Assembly (NCBI RefSeq): GCF_022440845.1
Contig: NZ_JAKNTO010000001.1
Span: forward strand, 62,001-126,000
Direction of reading: 5' to 3'
Length of the DNA stretch: 64,000 bases
DNA from: Ruminococcus sp. OA3
Lineage (GTDB): Bacteria > Bacillota > Clostridia > Lachnospirales > Lachnospiraceae
How positions within the stretch are numbered: position 1 is the stretch's first letter; each line of letters begins with the position of its first letter. Below are positions 1 through 8,737 of the stretch, one piece after another. The position numbers were made by a program, and so were the translations under genes. A model generated the notes under the pieces. It saw only the letters and a list, made by a program, of their open reading frames with translations. It searched no databases and was not told where the DNA came from.

Positions 1-1013
1 CCCTCTACCTCATTCTTTGCAAGTCTGATGTCCCGGTTCAGTGCTGCCAGTTTTCTGCCGTCTATGGGGGGCCCGTCATTCTTCACGATGATTTTGTGTT
101 TCTCCAGAGTTAGTTCCGCCTGGGTTCCTGCTCTTACTGCATTGGAGAGCAGATTATCCATCAGACACAAAAGCAATGTTTTGTCTCCTGTAATCCTCTC
201 CGTCCTGCAGTTCATTCTGACTGTCGGATACCTTTTTTTCAGCTCGGTCAAAAGCTCGTCCGAAGAAACAGACTCCGTCTTTATTTCCCCTTCTCTCACA
301 CTTCCCATGATCAGCAGCTTGTCCACGATATCTCTCAGATTTCTGGCATCCTGTTCGATCTGTTGTCCCGCAAAAAAAATATCCTCCGGGTTCAGCTTGC
401 CCGCTTTCAAATACTGTGCATATCCCTGTATGTTAGTGAGCGGAGTCCGCAGTTCGTGCGCAATGTTGTTTACCGGACGGTATATTCTGCGCATTGTAGT
501 ATACAAAAACATGCCGATTCCGTCAGAAAGCAAAAGCGCCGCCAGAGCCGAACCCCATATCCGGGAATTCTGGTTTCTGCAGAGCCTTGTTATGTCCCTC
601 AATGACAAGATGTAAAGTTTTATCCCATTATCATACACCGAATTTTCAATCCCCAGAAAACAGCGTCCTTCAATTTTCTGCTTCCAGACTCGTTTTTCGC
701 CCGTGTATTCCACCTGAAACGGAAGCATATTGATAACTTCCCGTCCCGCCTCTGTATCCTGCTCCCGAATCTGTATATAGGTCCCATTCTCCCGGTATTT
801 GATACCCATCTGGGCGGTTCGTCCCGCCCCCGCCTCAAAACCCGACAGCGCCGCAGCTGCAGTACCTATATTATGTGCCTCCATCACAGCGCTGTCGGTC
901 TCCTTCTGGAATTCATTTCTGTGAACAGCCGCCACCAGAAAAAAAGTCCCCGCATTGATAATTAACACAAACAAAAGGAAAGTGACTATAAAATTCTTTT
1001 TCCATATCTGCAT
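1..1013 (-). CDS. Sensor histidine kinase, C-terminus cut by window edge
   Basis: Membrane sensor kinase partner of the response regulator just upstream. The 337 residues in the window begin MQIWKKNF, with a membrane segment at about 8-30, an extracytoplasmic sensor region at about 31-150, a second membrane segment at about 152-172, then the dimerisation helix with phospho-acceptor His186 in the motif AHELRTPL. An N-box-like stretch (MDNLLSNAV) and the start of a G-box (VKNDGPPI) follow before the sequence runs off the window. The ATG lies two bases after the stop of the regulator, so the two are probably translationally coupled. The ATP-binding domain is incomplete only because of the window edge. 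The stimulus is unknown. Confidence 0.9.
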   Translation of the reverse strand, partial: MQIWKKNFIVTFLLFVLIINAGTFFLVAAVHRNEFQKETDSAVMEAHNIGTAAAALSGFEAGAGRTAQMGIKYRENGTYIQIREQDTEAGREVINMLPFQVEYTGEKRVWKQKIEGRCFLGIENSVYDNGIKLYILSLRDITRLCRNQNSRIWGSALAALLLSDGIGMFLYTTMRRIYRPVNNIAHELRTPLTNIQGYAQYLKAGKLNPEDIFFAGQQIEQDARNLRDIVDKLLIMGSVREGEIKTESVSSDELLTELKKRYPTVRMNCRTERITGDKTLLLCLMDNLLSNAVRAGTQAELTLEKHKIIVKNDGPPIDGRKLAALNRDIRLAKNEVE

Positions 1014-1015
1014 GA

Positions 1016-1663
1016 TCAAATCTCCAGGCGGTAGCCATATTTAAAAACCGTACGTATCATATCTTCCAGATGCAGTTTTTTACGCAGTCTTTGAATATGC
1101 ACATCCACAGTCCGTTCTTCCCCTTCATAGTCCATGCCCCATGCCATTTCCAGCAGCCGTTCTCTGGATAAAGCAATGTTTTGGTTTTGAACAAGCGCTT
1201 TCAACAGCTCAAATTCCCGGCTGGTCAGTTCTTCTTTCTCACCCGCTGCAGTAACTGTGCGGGTCTGTATGTTGATTTCCACATCTCCGACCCGGTATAC
1301 CACAGTTTCTTTGTGAAAACGCCTGAGTACAACCTGTACTCTCGCCAGAAGTTCTTCCACGTCAAACGGCTTCACAATATAGTCCTGCGCACCGCTGTAC
1401 AGCCCTTTTACCTTGTCCTGAACCTCTCCCCGCGCAGTCACGTAGATGACCGGCAGTTTTTCAAACTGCCGGATCAGTCCGAATCCGCTCCCATCCGGCA
1501 GATTGATATCCAGAAGTACGAGATCAACCGTGTGCCGTTCAATAAGTTTCAGAGCCTCAAGGCCTGTAAAAGCCTGGAAGCTCCTGTGTCCTACCATTTC
1601 GAGTGTCCTGCGCATCAGTTCATTGATCCCCGGTTCGTCCTCCACGATCAGTATGTCAGCCAA
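1016..1663 (-). CDS. OmpR/PhoB-family response regulator
   Basis: DNA-binding response regulator of 215 aa. The receiver domain (1-115) has the acidic pair Glu8/Asp9/Glu10, phospho-acceptor Asp52 in LLDINLP, a switch Thr near 76 and Lys98 in VKPF. A winged-helix effector domain follows (about 125-215), with the typical TSREFELL and ERTVDVHIQRLRKKL elements. The start is a TTG preceded by a strong GGGGGAGAAAG ribosome site; no better ATG fits the family N-terminus. It is the middle gene of a three-gene operon: a small exported protein, this regulator, then the histidine kinase. Target genes are not evident. Confidence 0.93.
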   Translation of the reverse strand: MADILIVEDEPGINELMRRTLEMVGHRSFQAFTGLEALKLIERHTVDLVLLDINLPDGSGFGLIRQFEKLPVIYVTARGEVQDKVKGLYSGAQDYIVKPFDVEELLARVQVVLRRFHKETVVYRVGDVEINIQTRTVTAAGEKEELTSREFELLKALVQNQNIALSRERLLEMAWGMDYEGEERTVDVHIQRLRKKLHLEDMIRTVFKYGYRLEI

Positions 1664-1688
1664 CTCTTTCTCCCCCGTCTCTTTTTAT

Positions 1689-2234
1689 TCATTTCGGATG
1701 GTCCGAAGTCTCATACGCCCGTTCCTGAACCTCTATCAGCTGTTCTACGCTCAGATCCTGTACCCGCGCCGATGCAGCATCCAGGTCGCCCGCTTCACAC
1801 ACTTCATCGATGATAGCCTTAGCGCTCTCTACTTCAAACGCGTAGATATCTCCGATGTCGGTCGCCAGCTCCTGCATGGTCTTTTCCCCCTCAGTACTTT
1901 TTACTTTCAGTGCATACTCGTAGTTGAATGCCTCTCTGCTGACTTCCCCAAGCGTAACCGTGTCATAATCCAATCCATACTTATCACAGACCTGCCTGAG
2001 AATCTCCTCCGCCACATACTGAGAATTCTTATACAGGGAGTCCTGGCCAGAAGGAGTCCAGAGATCCTGCTCCTCCATTTCAGCCTGAAGTTCCTGCTGC
2101 GACTTTTCCAGAATTTCATTCTGTGTGTTCTGCTGCGCAAATGCCAGAATCCCTCCCGTCGCCAGCGTTATGGCAAACGCCGTCACCGCAGATATCATGA
2201 TTACCCTGTTTCCTCTCATTTTTCCCTTTCGCAT
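1689..2234 (-). CDS. Uncharacterised membrane-anchored or secreted protein
   Basis: A protein of 181 aa that I do not recognise. It has a basic N-terminus, one hydrophobic segment (about 11-33, rich in Ala/Ile/Thr) that could be a signal anchor or a signal peptide ending near AFA-Q, then a soluble, acidic, Gln/Glu-rich extracytoplasmic part predicted to be mainly helical. No cysteines or repeats are seen in the soluble part. It is the first gene of an operon with a response regulator and a sensor kinase, 25 bases apart, so it may be an accessory sensor or the output of that system. That role is inferred from position only. Confidence 0.7.
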   Translation of the reverse strand: MRKGKMRGNRVIMISAVTAFAITLATGGILAFAQQNTQNEILEKSQQELQAEMEEQDLWTPSGQDSLYKNSQYVAEEILRQVCDKYGLDYDTVTLGEVSREAFNYEYALKVKSTEGEKTMQELATDIGDIYAFEVESAKAIIDEVCEAGDLDAASARVQDLSVEQLIEVQERAYETSDHPK

Positions 2235-2327
2235 TTTACATCCTCCCTGCTCTTGTTATAGGCTTATTATAGGAGGCGGTTGTTTCCAAGTTGTAACAGA
2301 AACCCAAAACTATTTTTTTAAATATTT

Positions 2328-4061
2328 TTACACCGGAAGGCTATCCCGCACGCACAGCGCGCCATACCCGACCTGGGGGTTCGGGAAGCTTTCAAACCCC
2401 GGCAGCTCCTTAGCACCCCTGATCAGATATGCCTTAACCTTTTCGCTGTAGAGATAGGGGTCATTTCTCCGCACGATCCCCCATTCCATCAGCAGGGCAC
2501 TTGCCCCTGTCACAAACGGTGTTGCAAATGATGTCCCCGTAACGCTGTGGTATCCACCTCCAGTCTGAGGGGCCATGATATTGACGCCAGGTGCGACAAG
2601 TATGGGCTTTACCTGGTTTGTCACCCTGGTGTAACCTCGTCCTGAGAACCCGGCATAAGACAGCAGTCTGGAATCATACGCCCCGACCGCGATCACCCGC
2701 TGGGCTGTGGACGGTATTGTAAGCGTTGTTTCCGGTGTTGGTTCATAAAAACGCGTCGCAGCTCCGATCACCTGCCCGCCCGGCAGCCACATATCGTAAT
2801 TGCCCTGGACGATCCTTCTGGGAACCAGCCGGATCGTCCAGACTCCGCTGTCCAGATAGTCATCCCTGGGCAGAAAATCCAGATAAATCTCCTGAGCGGG
2901 GCTGTAAGGGTTCGGCTCCCCGTAATAAAACAGGACCTGCGTATTTGGAAAATTCAGCCGCTGTGCTTCCTGTGCAGCCCGGATGGGACCGAAGGATGTT
3001 CCGCCGGGATGTACCAGGACAATATCGACTTCATCCTCATATTGTTTCCAGATCTGAACACTGAGCGCTTTCTCGTATGTACCAATTCCCAGCTGAACAT
3101 CCCGCACAACACCTTCTGTCAGCACCCCGGATGTATGTCCGCCAAGCGCCGCGTCGTTTCCCGTTCCGACACTGATGACATTGCGCCCGACACCGGACAC
3201 TGCATCCAGATAAGTTTCTATCAGTGAATCTCCGCTGTGAGATCCATACGCGTTACCGAAACTCAGGTTTACAGCTACCGGCATACGGTTTGCATAGGCA
3301 AGTTTTATCACATAATCGACAGCCTGCATCAGTTCTGTGGTCCTTGGAAACCCATCGCTGGCAGGAGCCCCCAGTTTTACCACGATCAAACCGCTCCTCG
3401 GTGCCACGCCCCGGTAGATGCCGCGGCTAGCTGCACCATTTCCGGCCGCAATCCCCATAACTGAAGTGCCGTGTCCGCTCGTATCTCTGCTCGGGACGAT
3501 CTCCTGTCTTTCTGCCGGTGTCCCGGCGCGAAGCGCCCTGTCGATATCTTCTTTGGTATATTCAGTCCCCAGATTGTACCCCTGGGGCGGATTTCCTGAG
3601 ATCGTCTGATCCCATAGATACTGTATCCGGGTCGTTCCGTCAGAATTCAAAAAATCCGGGTGGCTGTAATCAATTCCTGAATCAATACAGGCCACCCAGA
3701 TTCCTTCTCCAAACAAATCAAACATTCCTGTCTGCACACGATTGACACAACTGGCTGTCCGTGCCTGGTCCAGTGCAAAGTACAGGCGTTTTGGTTTCTC
3801 GATATATTCTACAGCCGGATTACGCGAGAATTCCTCGAGTCTGGACTGGCGAATGGTAACAATCGCGTAATTGTTCAGAAGAGGTGTAAAAGATATCACC
3901 TCATCAGCAAGTTCTTCCGGCGCTCCCGAATAGCGGACGATCAAGTCCCATGTGCGTTCCTCGGCATCGTATCCCACATCCAGTTCCAGCGATTCTTCCC
4001 GCTCTTTCGGCGTCGCTTCCAGTGCAAGATTTAAAAGATTTTCAAGTTTTTGATCGCTCAT
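2328..4061 (-). CDS. S8-family (subtilisin-like) serine peptidase, Csp-like
   Basis: Subtilase of about 577 aa with a complete catalytic triad: Asp about 128 (ACIDSGIDY), His about 198 (SGHGTSVMG) and Ser about 512 (TGTSFATPF). Residues 1-100 look like the short pro-region seen in Clostridia Csp-type germination proteases and their relatives. A large insert between His and Ser is typical of that group. There is no signal peptide, so the enzyme is cytoplasmic or packaged in spores. Known Csp proteases activate the spore-cortex enzyme SleC; many Lachnospiraceae carry several paralogues of unknown role, so a germination role is only possible here. The ATG is preferred over an adjacent upstream GTG; the ribosome site is weak. 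It is the last gene after tex and a NUDIX gene. Confidence 0.88.
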   Translation of the reverse strand: MSDQKLENLLNLALEATPKEREESLELDVGYDAEERTWDLIVRYSGAPEELADEVISFTPLLNNYAIVTIRQSRLEEFSRNPAVEYIEKPKRLYFALDQARTASCVNRVQTGMFDLFGEGIWVACIDSGIDYSHPDFLNSDGTTRIQYLWDQTISGNPPQGYNLGTEYTKEDIDRALRAGTPAERQEIVPSRDTSGHGTSVMGIAAGNGAASRGIYRGVAPRSGLIVVKLGAPASDGFPRTTELMQAVDYVIKLAYANRMPVAVNLSFGNAYGSHSGDSLIETYLDAVSGVGRNVISVGTGNDAALGGHTSGVLTEGVVRDVQLGIGTYEKALSVQIWKQYEDEVDIVLVHPGGTSFGPIRAAQEAQRLNFPNTQVLFYYGEPNPYSPAQEIYLDFLPRDDYLDSGVWTIRLVPRRIVQGNYDMWLPGGQVIGAATRFYEPTPETTLTIPSTAQRVIAVGAYDSRLLSYAGFSGRGYTRVTNQVKPILVAPGVNIMAPQTGGGYHSVTGTSFATPFVTGASALLMEWGIVRRNDPYLYSEKVKAYLIRGAKELPGFESFPNPQVGYGALCVRDSLPV

Positions 4062-4104
4062 CACAATGTCCGTTTTTTATTATTGTATGAGCAGCCTCCA
4101 CAGA

Positions 4105-4710
4105 TTATCCAAGAAATCCAAACGGTTCCTCATCGTGCAGAAAATGCATCAGCTGATATGCACACATGATCGCGACATTTTCTTCCTTCAGAATCCTCAA
4201 AACCTCTGTCCGGTCAGCAAGGACAACTTCTATCTCCTCATTTGGTTCAAGGTACCGGCCGCTTGCCTCTCCCTGTGCATACCCGTATACCGTTGCACAG
4301 GATTCATCCGTCATACCGATCGTTGTAAAAAACGGGCGTTCAAAATCTCCTGCCGATGTGATCGGCTCAAGTTTAAGCCCGGTCTCTTCTTTCAGCTCCC
4401 GAACCGCCGCTGTATGGTAATCTTCGCCCTCATCGACAAGTCCCGCCGGAAACTCATAGATATAATCATCCAGGGCATAGCGGTATTGCCTGATCAGCAC
4501 AACACGGTCCGTATTGCCTCTGACCACCGAAAATATCACAACACCGTCCGGCGGATTCTTATGTGTATTCAGCTTCAGAGTTTCCTTACTTTTAGCCCTC
4601 GAAGCTACGTAATATCTAAAATCCCTGCCATTTTTATTAATTGCCTTCAGTTCATACAGATTGACGTGCGGATTAGCCGTCTTTGCATGAATTTCCTTTA
4701 TTTTTCCCAT
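4105..4710 (-). CDS. NUDIX hydrolase, ADP-ribose pyrophosphatase type
   Basis: Hydrolase of nucleoside diphosphate derivatives, probably ADP-ribose or a similar nucleotide sugar, releasing AMP plus a sugar phosphate. The 201-aa protein has a full NUDIX box at residues 90-112 (G-x5-E-x7-RELKEETGL), which supplies the metal ligands. The N-terminal beta-rich part (about 15-85) matches the dimerising domain of ADP-ribose pyrophosphatases. A GGGGAGAAAG ribosome site precedes the ATG. It lies 12 bases downstream of tex and 43 upstream of a subtilase, so the three are likely one transcript. The exact substrate cannot be decided from sequence. Confidence 0.92.
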   Translation of the reverse strand: MGKIKEIHAKTANPHVNLYELKAINKNGRDFRYYVASRAKSKETLKLNTHKNPPDGVVIFSVVRGNTDRVVLIRQYRYALDDYIYEFPAGLVDEGEDYHTAAVRELKEETGLKLEPITSAGDFERPFFTTIGMTDESCATVYGYAQGEASGRYLEPNEEIEVVLADRTEVLRILKEENVAIMCAYQLMHFLHDEEPFGFLG

Positions 4711-4722
4711 CGTCTTTCTCCC

Positions 4723-6864
4723 CTAGAGTTTCATCGTCAGGCTGATTCTCTTCTTTGCCATATCCACTCCAAGCACTTTGACTTCTACCACATCCCCTAC
4801 ACTGACTGCTTCCAGCGGATGCTTGATAAACCTGTCTGTCATCTGTGATATATGGACCAGTCCGTCCTGATGAACTCCTATATCCACAAAAGCACCAAAG
4901 TCAATGACATTTCTCACAGTCCCTTTTAATACCATACCTTCCTTCAGATCTTTCATTTCCATAACATCAGAGCGCAGTATCGGAAGAGGCATGTCCTCCC
5001 TGGGATCACGTCCCGGTTTGCAGAGTTCTTTTACAATATCGTGCAGCGTGGGCTCACCCACTCCCAGCTTACCGGCCAGCTTTTTATAATCACCGACCGC
5101 AATGTTCTTAGCGCCCGGCTCCAGAATCCATCCTGGATCATATCCCAGCTCCTGCAGAAGGTTTTCTGCAGCCTGATAGCTTTCCGGGTGGATGCTCGTG
5201 GCATCCAGCGGTTGTTTTCCTCCATTAATGCGCATAAAGCCTGCACACTGCTCATAAGCCTTCGGTCCAAGTTTAGCCACCTTCAAAAGCTCTTTCCTGC
5301 TTTTGAACTTTCCGTTCTCCTCCCGGTAGATTACAATATTCTTTGCAATAACCTTCGTAACACCTGATATATATTCCAGCAAAGGTGCAGAGGCCGTGTT
5401 CAGGTCGACACCGACCCGGTTCACACAGTCTTCCACGACGCCGCCAAGCGCCTCACCCAGTTTTTTCTGGTTCATATCGTGCTGATACTGGCCGACTCCG
5501 ATTGCTTTGGGATCGATCTTCACAAGCTCTGCAAGCGGATCCTGCACACGCCGCGCTATGGATGCCGCGCTTCGCTGACCCACGTCAAAATTTGGAAATT
5601 CTTCCGTCGCCAGCTTGCTGGCAGAATACACGGAAGCACCGGCCTCATTTGTTATGACATACTGAACCTTCCCGGGAATTTCCTTCAGCAGGTCAACAAT
5701 AAACTGCTCGGATTCTCTTGATGCCGTTCCGTTGCCGACAGAGATCAATGTTACACCATACTGGCGGATCATCTTTTTCAAAACATCTTTGGCTGCCCTC
5801 TGCTTTTCCTTCGTCGTGGGTGCCGTCGGATAGATTACTGCCGTGTCAAGCACCTTCCCGGTCGCATCCACAACGGCAAGCTTACACCCGGTCCTGAATG
5901 CAGGGTCCCATCCAAGCACAACCTGCCCGGTGATCGGCGGCTGCATCAGCAGCTGTCCCAGATTCTTACCAAACACTTTGATGGCGCCGTCCTCCGCCTT
6001 TTCCGTAAGTTCACTGCGGATTTCCCTCTCGATCGCCGGCGCGATCAGACGGCGGTAACTGTCCTCCACAGCAGCTCTCAGGATCGGCGTTGTATAAGGA
6101 TTATCCTTTCTGATTGTCCTTTTCTCCAGGTAACGCAGGATATCGTCCTCAGGAGCTTCGATCTTTACTGTCAGAATCTTTTCCTTTTCTCCCCGGTTCA
6201 GCGCCAGAATCCGGTGCCCCGCAATCTTAGAAACCGGTTCTTCAAACTGATAATACATCTCATAGACCGATTCGCATTTATCATCCTTTGCAGAAGATGT
6301 TATCAATCCCTTTTTCATGGTCACACTTCTGATGTGACTGCGGAAATCTGCATTATCTGAAATGTTCTCCGCGATGATGTCAGAGGCACCGGCAATGGCT
6401 TCCTCCACAGTAAAGACCTCTTTCTCCTCCGCCAGAAAAGCCTTAGCCTCATCTGTGATGGGACGCGTCGTCATCTGAAGTGTAATCACAGCAGCGAGCG
6501 GTTCCAGCCCCTTTTCTTTCGCGATGATCGCTCTCGTCCTTCTTTTGGGCCGATATGGGCGATAGAGGTCTTCCACCTCCACCAGCGTTTTGGCATCCTG
6601 AACAGCCTTTTTCAATTCCTCCGTCAGTTTTCCCTGTTCACCGATCGTAGTGATAACCTGCTGTTTTTTGTCATTCAGATTGCGCAGATACATCAGACGT
6701 TCATACAGGTTTCTCAAAACCTCATCATCCAGGGAACCTGTCATCTCTTTTCGGTATCTGGCGATAAAGGGTATCGTATTCCCCTCATCGATCAGCTTCA
6801 CTGCCGCATCCACCTGTGATCTTTTTATATTCAGCTCTTCGCCGAGCGCCTGATTAATTTCCAT
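4723..6864 (-). CDS. tex: Tex-family RNA-binding transcription accessory protein
   Basis: Protein of 713 aa with the full Tex layout: an N-terminal helical domain, a YqgF/RNase H-like domain around 320-450 (GWDPAFRTGCKLAVVD), helix-hairpin-helix segments around 490-560 and a C-terminal S1 RNA-binding domain at about 640-713 (GTVRNVIDFGAFVDIGV). In other bacteria Tex interacts with RNA polymerase and nucleic acids and affects transcription stress tolerance. The length is a little shorter than the usual 720-780 but no domain is missing. The ATG follows an AGGAGG site. It heads an operon with a NUDIX hydrolase and a subtilase. Confidence 0.95.
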   Translation of the reverse strand: MEINQALGEELNIKRSQVDAAVKLIDEGNTIPFIARYRKEMTGSLDDEVLRNLYERLMYLRNLNDKKQQVITTIGEQGKLTEELKKAVQDAKTLVEVEDLYRPYRPKRRTRAIIAKEKGLEPLAAVITLQMTTRPITDEAKAFLAEEKEVFTVEEAIAGASDIIAENISDNADFRSHIRSVTMKKGLITSSAKDDKCESVYEMYYQFEEPVSKIAGHRILALNRGEKEKILTVKIEAPEDDILRYLEKRTIRKDNPYTTPILRAAVEDSYRRLIAPAIEREIRSELTEKAEDGAIKVFGKNLGQLLMQPPITGQVVLGWDPAFRTGCKLAVVDATGKVLDTAVIYPTAPTTKEKQRAAKDVLKKMIRQYGVTLISVGNGTASRESEQFIVDLLKEIPGKVQYVITNEAGASVYSASKLATEEFPNFDVGQRSAASIARRVQDPLAELVKIDPKAIGVGQYQHDMNQKKLGEALGGVVEDCVNRVGVDLNTASAPLLEYISGVTKVIAKNIVIYREENGKFKSRKELLKVAKLGPKAYEQCAGFMRINGGKQPLDATSIHPESYQAAENLLQELGYDPGWILEPGAKNIAVGDYKKLAGKLGVGEPTLHDIVKELCKPGRDPREDMPLPILRSDVMEMKDLKEGMVLKGTVRNVIDFGAFVDIGVHQDGLVHISQMTDRFIKHPLEAVSVGDVVEVKVLGVDMAKKRISLTMKL

Positions 6865-6927
6865 ATGATTCCTCCTGATTTTTGCTATGATAACCTTATC
6901 AACCCCATTTCAATTTGTCAATACTTG

Positions 6928-6956
6928 TTGTAAAGCCCCTTACTTCATGATAAAAT
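6928..6956 (+). promoter_or_regulatory. Promoter of the DUF4190 gene
   Basis: TTGTAA, a 17-bp spacer and TAAAAT form a SigA-type promoter. It reads toward the gene at 7033 and sits in the divergent gap between that gene and tex. A perfect palindrome begins six bases after the -10 box. Confidence 0.6.
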
Positions 6957-6961
6957 ATACG

Positions 6962-6982
6962 CGTAACAGTGTGACTGTTACG
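6962..6982. promoter_or_regulatory. Palindromic operator candidate at the start site
   Basis: A perfect 9-bp inverted repeat, CGTAACAGT and its complement, is separated by GTG. It covers the expected transcription start of the downstream gene. This is a typical place for a repressor; it could instead be a 5' mRNA stabilising hairpin. Confidence 0.5.
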
Positions 6983-7032
6983 TAAACCCAGAAAAAGAAT
7001 TTATCATTACATTCAGAAAGCGGGATCGTATC

Positions 7033-7506
7033 ATGGAACAAAATACCAATTTCAACGAAAACCCACAGCAGGATTACTACTATCAAAACCGGCAGGAGGC
7101 ACCGCCTCCGGCATCTTCTTCACCTTTGTCAACTGCTTCCCTTGTACTGGGAATCTGTTCTCTGGTATTGATCTGCTGCGGAGGATCTTTTATTCTCGGC
7201 GCACTCGGAATCATCTTTGCCATTCTTTCCAGGGGCCGGACACCAATGAACGGAACGGCAAAGGCCGGTCTTGCATTATCCATCATCGGAATCGTACTCT
7301 CAATCACCGTATATACTTTCTATATCGTGTCTTTTGTATCATCCGGAGAGTTTGACAACGTACTTCGAGGGTATGAATATTATTATCATAACGGTGAGGA
7401 TGATTACTACGACGACTATGACGGCGACGATTATCTGGATGACCTTCTGCGCCGTTACCAGGATGGACTGGGACAGGGCGGCTCTTTGACCGAGGGTGAA
7501 TTATAA
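7033..7506 (+). CDS. DUF4190-type small membrane protein
   Basis: Protein of 157 aa with a Pro/Ser-rich cytoplasmic N-terminus (1-40), two membrane segments at about 42-63 and 75-98 separated by a short basic loop with GRTPMNGTAKAGLALS, and a strikingly acidic, Tyr/Asp-rich C-terminal tail (about 110-157). The two-helix core with a Gly-rich turn is the DUF4190 pattern, found widely in Gram-positives and of unknown function. Its last codons overlap the end of the convergent DUF2752 gene by six bases. The ribosome site (GCGGGAT) is mediocre. A promoter plus palindrome upstream suggests it is regulated. Confidence 0.8.
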   Translation: MEQNTNFNENPQQDYYYQNRQEAPPPASSSPLSTASLVLGICSLVLICCGGSFILGALGIIFAILSRGRTPMNGTAKAGLALSIIGIVLSITVYTFYIVSFVSSGEFDNVLRGYEYYYHNGEDDYYDDYDGDDYLDDLLRRYQDGLGQGGSLTEGEL

Positions 7507-7830
7507 ATCCCCCAGCGTGATCCCATACTGGAAGAGCAGAAAATTTCGTATCAGCCAGTTGATGAGAACGATGAAAAGACCCGCATACACGTATCTGTTT
7601 CGGAACCGCATGCCGATGTTCAGCTTTCCTTTGGATATCCATTCCAGCACATGGCTGATGCCGTACCAGATAAGCAGTCCCGCAGTATATACGACAATTG
7701 GATGATAGAGAAATGACTGAATAATATTACCTTTCACAAGGGCAAGCACAGCTCTTGTGCCTCCGCATCCGGGGCAGTAAAAACCTGTCACCTGATGAAA
7801 AATACAGGGGTGCATGAAAAGTTTTCTCAT
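7501..7830 (-). CDS. DUF2752 family membrane protein
   Basis: Protein of 109 aa whose N-terminus carries the family signature FYCPGCGGTRAV (about residues 17-28). The Cys-x2-Cys motif is followed by two or three hydrophobic segments (about 44-62 and 78-98). DUF2752 proteins are small inner-membrane proteins of unknown role, often next to DUF4190-like genes as here, so the two may form a pair. I chose the ATG for MRKLFMHP because it follows AAAGGATG at proper spacing. The longer frame upstream lacks a ribosome site and would run over the divergent DUF975 gene. It converges on the DUF4190 gene. Confidence 0.85.
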   Translation of the reverse strand: MRKLFMHPCIFHQVTGFYCPGCGGTRAVLALVKGNIIQSFLYHPIVVYTAGLLIWYGISHVLEWISKGKLNIGMRFRNRYVYAGLFIVLINWLIRNFLLFQYGITLGDL

Positions 7831-7900
7831 GTTTATCATCCTTTCAGTTTCATTCCTACAGTATAACACAAATATCACAAAGAAAACGGAGAAGAAATAC

Positions 7901-8683
7901 ATGAAACGTTCGTCCAGAGAATTAAAAGAAAATGCCCGTGTCATATTAAACGGAAGATATGGAATATTCATCGGAACTTTTCTGGTATACTTCCTGATCG
8001 CAATGGCAATCGAGAGTGTACCGGTCTTTTTCCTCAGAACCGAAGGGGCTTCGGGGATCGTGGTCAGCCAGGTCATCACCCTGATCCTCTCGCTGATCAT
8101 CAGTATTTTGGCCGCCGGCTTCAACCGGCTCAGTCTAAATGTTTCCCGCGGCAGGCAGGCAGGTGTCGGCGATCTGTTCTACTGCTTTTCGCATCACCCG
8201 GACAGGGTCATTGTAGTAAACTTTCTGATCTCCCTGGTGGGCATTGTCTGCCAGATTCCCACGATTCTTATCACAGTGTCGCTCGGCTTTCAGTCATTTT
8301 ACTATACACCGCTTTCCTGGATCGCAGGTCTGCTTCTTTGCTCACTTGTATTTGGAATCATCTCGTACATTATCACTCTTGGATTTTCACTGTCCATACC
8401 GCTTCTGATCGACAATCCGGATATGGGCGCCATAGAGGCGATGAAGACAAGTGCGGCACTGATGAAAGGAAATAAATGCCGTTATTTTTATATCTCACTG
8501 AGTTTTATCGGAATCAGCCTTTTGTGTATACTTTCTTTCGGAATCGGATATCTCTGGGCGTTCCCCTACATGTCCGTAACCTTCATGGAGTTTTACCGTG
8601 AAACGATCGGCGAGCTGGACGGCGGTCCGCGGGATCAGATTCATTCTCATTCAGATTATGATGCACAGGATTCCTGGTCATAA
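7901..8683 (+). CDS. DUF975 family integral membrane protein
   Basis: Protein of 260 aa with about six membrane segments, beginning MKRSSRELKENARVIL. The motif RELKENAR followed by a hydrophobic segment and the later SLNVSRGRQ and TSAALMKGNK elements match the DUF975 family of Firmicutes, function unknown. The chosen start follows CGGAGAAG; the same frame is open farther upstream but over the start of the divergent DUF2752 gene and without a ribosome site. A strong terminator follows the stop codon. Together with the two preceding genes it forms a small membrane-protein cluster of unclear purpose. Confidence 0.82.
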   Translation: MKRSSRELKENARVILNGRYGIFIGTFLVYFLIAMAIESVPVFFLRTEGASGIVVSQVITLILSLIISILAAGFNRLSLNVSRGRQAGVGDLFYCFSHHPDRVIVVNFLISLVGIVCQIPTILITVSLGFQSFYYTPLSWIAGLLLCSLVFGIISYIITLGFSLSIPLLIDNPDMGAIEAMKTSAALMKGNKCRYFYISLSFIGISLLCILSFGIGYLWAFPYMSVTFMEFYRETIGELDGGPRDQIHSHSDYDAQDSWS

Positions 8684-8690
8684 GCCAGAA

Positions 8691-8721
8691 AAGAGGATAC
8701 CTTTTAAAGGGTATCCTCTTT
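8691..8721. terminator. Bidirectional intrinsic terminator
   Basis: AAGAGGATACC pairs with GGTATCCTCTT across a short TTTTAAA loop and is flanked by A and T runs. It can stop the DUF975 transcript on the plus strand and the secA-prfB-hom-apgM transcript on the minus strand. Confidence 0.8.
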
Positions 8722-8737
8722 TTATCTGTCCAAAACC

